Below are positions 5,063-7,534 of a DNA stretch of 7,534 bases, piece after piece. The position numbers were made by a program, and so were the translations under genes. Position 1 is the stretch's first letter; each line of letters begins with the position of its first letter. The stretch is from assembly GCA_002007315.1 (NCBI GenBank), contig LNZQ01000150.1, forward strand, positions 1 to 7,534, read 5' to 3'. Under the pieces are notes generated by a model, which saw nothing but the letters and a program-made list of their open reading frames with translations, searched no databases and had not been told where the DNA came from. This DNA comes from Epulopiscium sp. Nele67-Bin004. GTDB taxonomy: Bacteria > Bacillota_A > Clostridia > Lachnospirales > Cellulosilyticaceae.

Positions 5063-5788
5063 CTATACGTTGATGCCGTAATTTTGAAAAATCTCTTTAG
5101 CCTTTTTGACGGTTTCCGAATCGGGAGGTTTTACGTCGGCAAATTCATAATCCAAACCCAGCTCCTGCCACTTGTATTCGCCCATTCTGTGATATGGCAG
5201 CACTTCGACTTTCTCGACATTGGTCAGGGACGACACGAATGCCGCAAGCTCGTTGAGGTCTTTTTGCTCCGCTGTCCAGTCGGGAATCAAAACGTGCCTT
5301 ATCCAGACAGGTTTGCCTATGGAGGAAAGGTATTTTGCAAATTCCAGAGTGTTTTTGAGTTCGACTCCGGTTAGAATTTTATAAGTGTCAGGATTTATGG
5401 ATTTGATGTCAAGAAGCACCAAATCCACAAATTCTAACGCTTTTTTTACTTTTTCGTTAAACACAAATCCCGAAGTATCAACCGCCGTGTGCAGACCTTC
5501 AGCCTTGCACAGCTTGTAAAATTCTTCGATGAAATCCGGCTGCATGAAGGGTTCGCCGCCCGTGATTGTCACGCCGCCTCTTTGGATGAAAGCTTTGTAA
5601 CGCAGAACTTCTTTGAAAAGCTCTTCGGGAGTTTGAGTATGTTTGAAATCTTCATACTCCCATGAATCGGGGTTGTGGCAGTATTTACATCTAAGAGGGC
5701 ACCCCTGCAAGAACACAACATAGCGAAGACCAGGTCCGTCAACGGTGCCGCAACTCTCGAAAGAATGGATTTTCCCTCTTACAGACAT
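5063..5788 (-). CDS. pflA: Pyruvate formate-lyase activating enzyme (radical SAM)
   Basis: A 241-residue cytosolic radical-SAM protein, the usual PflA size. It reductively cleaves S-adenosylmethionine at a [4Fe-4S] cluster and abstracts hydrogen from the C-terminal glycine of PflB, creating the glycyl radical. Cluster ligands are Cys30, Cys34 and Cys37 in CPLRCKYC, followed by HNP. The N-terminal signature FESCGTVDGPGLR (10-22) and the SAM-binding GGEP (77-80) are present. There is no extra ferredoxin insert, which separates it from the larger activases of glycerol dehydratase or choline lyase type. It starts 10 bases after the pflB stop; an AGGG Shine-Dalgarno (5800-5797) overlaps that stop codon, so translation is probably coupled. 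No terminator is seen before the tRNA promoter, so pfl transcripts may read into the tRNA and end at 4892-4923. Oxygen-sensitive and expected to be used anaerobically. Confidence 0.96.
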   Translation of the reverse strand: MSVRGKIHSFESCGTVDGPGLRYVVFLQGCPLRCKYCHNPDSWEYEDFKHTQTPEELFKEVLRYKAFIQRGGVTITGGEPFMQPDFIEEFYKLCKAEGLHTAVDTSGFVFNEKVKKALEFVDLVLLDIKSINPDTYKILTGVELKNTLEFAKYLSSIGKPVWIRHVLIPDWTAEQKDLNELAAFVSSLTNVEKVEVLPYHRMGEYKWQELGLDYEFADVKPPDSETVKKAKEIFQNYGINV

Positions 5789-5798
5789 ATTTTTAACC

Positions 5799-7534
5799 CT
5801 ACATTTTGTCGTTGATTGTACGTGAAATCACATCCAGCTGCTGGTCTTTCGTGAGTTTTACGAAGTTTACAGCATAACCCGAAACGCGGATTGTCAACTG
5901 CGGATAGTCTTCCGGAGTTTTCATCGCTTTTTCGAGGAGGTTGCGGTCGAATACGTTGACGTTGAGGTGTTGTCCGCCTGTCGGTGTGAAGTATCCGTCC
6001 ATCAGAGCGATTAGGTTTTGTATTCTGGATTGTCTGTCTTTGCCTAATGCTTCAGGAGTGATTGCGAATGTATACGAAATACCGTCGTTTGCGTGTTCAA
6101 ATGGGAGTTTTGAAACGGAGCATAATGCCGCCACAGCGCCTTTGGTGTCTCTGCCGTTCATTGGGTTTGCGCCCGGTGCGAAAGGTACGCCTGCAGGTTT
6201 TCCGCAAGGTGTAGCGCCTGTTTTTTTGCCGTAAACCACATTGGAAGTAATGGTGAGAACGGATTGTGTAGGGCGTGCGTTTCTGTACATTTTGTGGGAG
6301 CGGATGTAGTTCATAAATGTTTCTACATATTGCAATACGAGTTTGTCGGTGTTGTCGTCGTTGTTTCCGTAAGGAACATAATCGCCTTCAACTTCGTAAT
6401 CGACGGCGAGTCCGTCTTCGTTGCGTATGACTTTGACTCTTGCATCTCTGATAGCTGCCAAAGAGTCGGCGACGATAGAGATACCGGCGATACCGAAAGC
6501 TTGTGTTCTTTCGATGTCCAAATCGTGGAGAGCCATTTCAAATGATTCGTAAGCATATTTGTCGTGCATATAGTGGATGATGTTGAGAGACCTTACATAT
6601 ACGCCTGCGAGCCATTTTAGGTAATTGTCGAATTTTGCAACAACTTCGTCGTAGTTTAGATACTCGGAAGTGATAGGTTCCATTGCCGGGCCTACTTGGT
6701 CGCCGGTTTTTTCGTCCTTGCCGCCGTTGATAGCGTATAGGAGGGCTTTAGGCATATTGACCCTTGCTCCGAAGAACTGCATGCTTTTGCCGACTTTCAT
6801 AGGCGAAACACAGCAAGCGATTGCATAGTCGTCGCCGAATTGAGGGCGCATCAGGTCGTCGTTTTCGTATTGGAGTGCGGATGTATCGATGGATACTTTT
6901 GCACAGAACTCTCTCCAGCCTTCAGGTGATTGTGTAGACCACAATACTGTGAGGTTAGGCTCTGGTGCAGGTCCTAGATTGTATAGGGTTTGCAGGTATC
7001 TGAAACAGGTTTTGGTGACGAGTGTTTTGCCGTCGTCTGCTTGTCCGCCGAGAACTTCGGTAGTCCATGTAGGGTCGCCTGAGAACAGGTCGTTGTAAGC
7101 TTCGGTGCGGAGGAATCTGACAATTCTGAGTTTCATTATGAATTGGTCGATAAGCTCTTGAGCCGCTTCTTCTGTGATTTTGCCTGCTTTGAGGTCTTTT
7201 TCGATGTATATATCGAGGAATGTGGACGTGCGTCCCAAAGACATGGCTGCGCCGTCTTGGTCTTTTATGGCTGCCAAATATGAGAAATACACATATTGAA
7301 CAGCTTCTTTTGCAGTTTCTGCAGGTTCTGAACAATCCCAGCCGTATGATTTGGTCATGCGGTCGAAGGCTTTGAGGGCGTTGATTTGCTCTGTCAGCTC
7401 TTCTCTGGCGCGGATGATGTCTTCTGTCATTTCTTCGACTTCGAGGGTGCGTTTTTGAGCTTCTTTGTCGGCAATGATATAGCTTAGTCCGTACAATGCA
7501 ATACGGCGGTAGTCGCCTATGATGCGTCCTCTGC
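5799..7534 (-). CDS. pflB: Pyruvate formate-lyase (formate C-acetyltransferase), cut by the right window edge
   Basis: The glycyl-radical enzyme that converts pyruvate and CoA to acetyl-CoA and formate, central to anaerobic mixed-acid fermentation. The visible 578 codons are the C-terminal three-quarters. The frame continues through the right edge ([16 protein letters not shown] at 7532-7485), so the TTG at 7496 is an internal leucine, not a start; about 180 N-terminal residues should lie beyond. The catalytic cysteine pair sits in IACCVSPM (codons 6815-6813 and 6812-6810). The radical glycine is in RVSGYAVNF (codon 5879-5877), 26 residues from the C-terminus, as in E. coli PflB. The spacing between these sites matches PFL within a few residues, and the overall match excludes more distant glycyl-radical enzymes such as glycerol dehydratase. 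It is upstream of, and co-transcribed with, pflA. GC content is clearly higher than in the integrase and helicase genes, consistent with core chromosome. Confidence 0.97.
   Translation of the reverse strand, partial: RGRIIGDYRRIALYGLSYIIADKEAQKRTLEVEEMTEDIIRAREELTEQINALKAFDRMTKSYGWDCSEPAETAKEAVQYVYFSYLAAIKDQDGAAMSLGRTSTFLDIYIEKDLKAGKITEEAAQELIDQFIMKLRIVRFLRTEAYNDLFSGDPTWTTEVLGGQADDGKTLVTKTCFRYLQTLYNLGPAPEPNLTVLWSTQSPEGWREFCAKVSIDTSALQYENDDLMRPQFGDDYAIACCVSPMKVGKSMQFFGARVNMPKALLYAINGGKDEKTGDQVGPAMEPITSEYLNYDEVVAKFDNYLKWLAGVYVRSLNIIHYMHDKYAYESFEMALHDLDIERTQAFGIAGISIVADSLAAIRDARVKVIRNEDGLAVDYEVEGDYVPYGNNDDNTDKLVLQYVETFMNYIRSHKMYRNARPTQSVLTITSNVVYGKKTGATPCGKPAGVPFAPGANPMNGRDTKGAVAALCSVSKLPFEHANDGISYTFAITPEALGKDRQSRIQNLIALMDGYFTPTGGQHLNVNVFDRNLLEKAMKTPEDYPQLTIRVSGYAVNFVKLTKDQQLDVISRTINDKM

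Noticed and set aside
6955..7335. 126-codon minus-strand and several + strand frames inside pflB and pflA
   Set aside because: Shadow frames of well-supported conserved genes; no independent motif or start signal.
7494..7496. TTG start for pflB
   Set aside because: Codons upstream to the window edge encode the conserved [12 protein letters not shown] segment, so this is an internal leucine.

Overview
The window looks like a chimera of two unrelated DNAs. Roughly bases 1-1938 resemble eukaryotic, probably teleost fish, non-coding DNA. They have no convincing gene and carry two short non-autonomous DNA transposons, each with terminal inverted repeats and an 8-bp target duplication. From about 2008 to the end the sequence is plainly bacterial, with dense genes, a tRNA, sigma70 promoter and intrinsic terminators. 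The switch lies between about 1939 and 2010 and cuts a helicase gene open just before its Walker B motif. An assembly or library join between host and gut or contaminant DNA is the simplest explanation; a fish-associated metagenome or a contaminated fish assembly would both fit.

Bacterial part, left to right: the 3' two-thirds or so of an SF2 (Ski2-like) helicase gene on the + strand (to 3564); a convergent intergenic region with a possible terminator and overlapping inverted repeats (3565-3757); a complete tyrosine recombinase/integrase on the - strand (3758-4813); a short control region with three tandem 11-bp iterons, then a strong intrinsic terminator; tRNA-Ser(CGA) on the - strand (4939-5023) with a perfect-consensus promoter; pflA, complete (5063-5788); and pflB, running off the right edge (5799-7534). 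pflB and pflA form an operon for anaerobic pyruvate cleavage to formate and acetyl-CoA: PflB is the glycyl-radical enzyme and PflA the radical-SAM enzyme that installs its radical.

The two bacterial halves differ. The pfl genes are the moderate-GC backbone of an anaerobic or facultative bacterium; the species cannot be fixed from this window. Everything left of the tRNA is much more AT-rich and begins with an integrase next to the tRNA 3' end, the usual layout of an island or prophage integrated at a tRNA gene. The helicase is then the first visible cargo gene. Its motifs resemble Ski2-like helicases found in anti-phage defence loci (Hachiman HamB-type is one possibility), but its partner genes and N-terminus are lost at the chimeric join, so that role is only a hypothesis.
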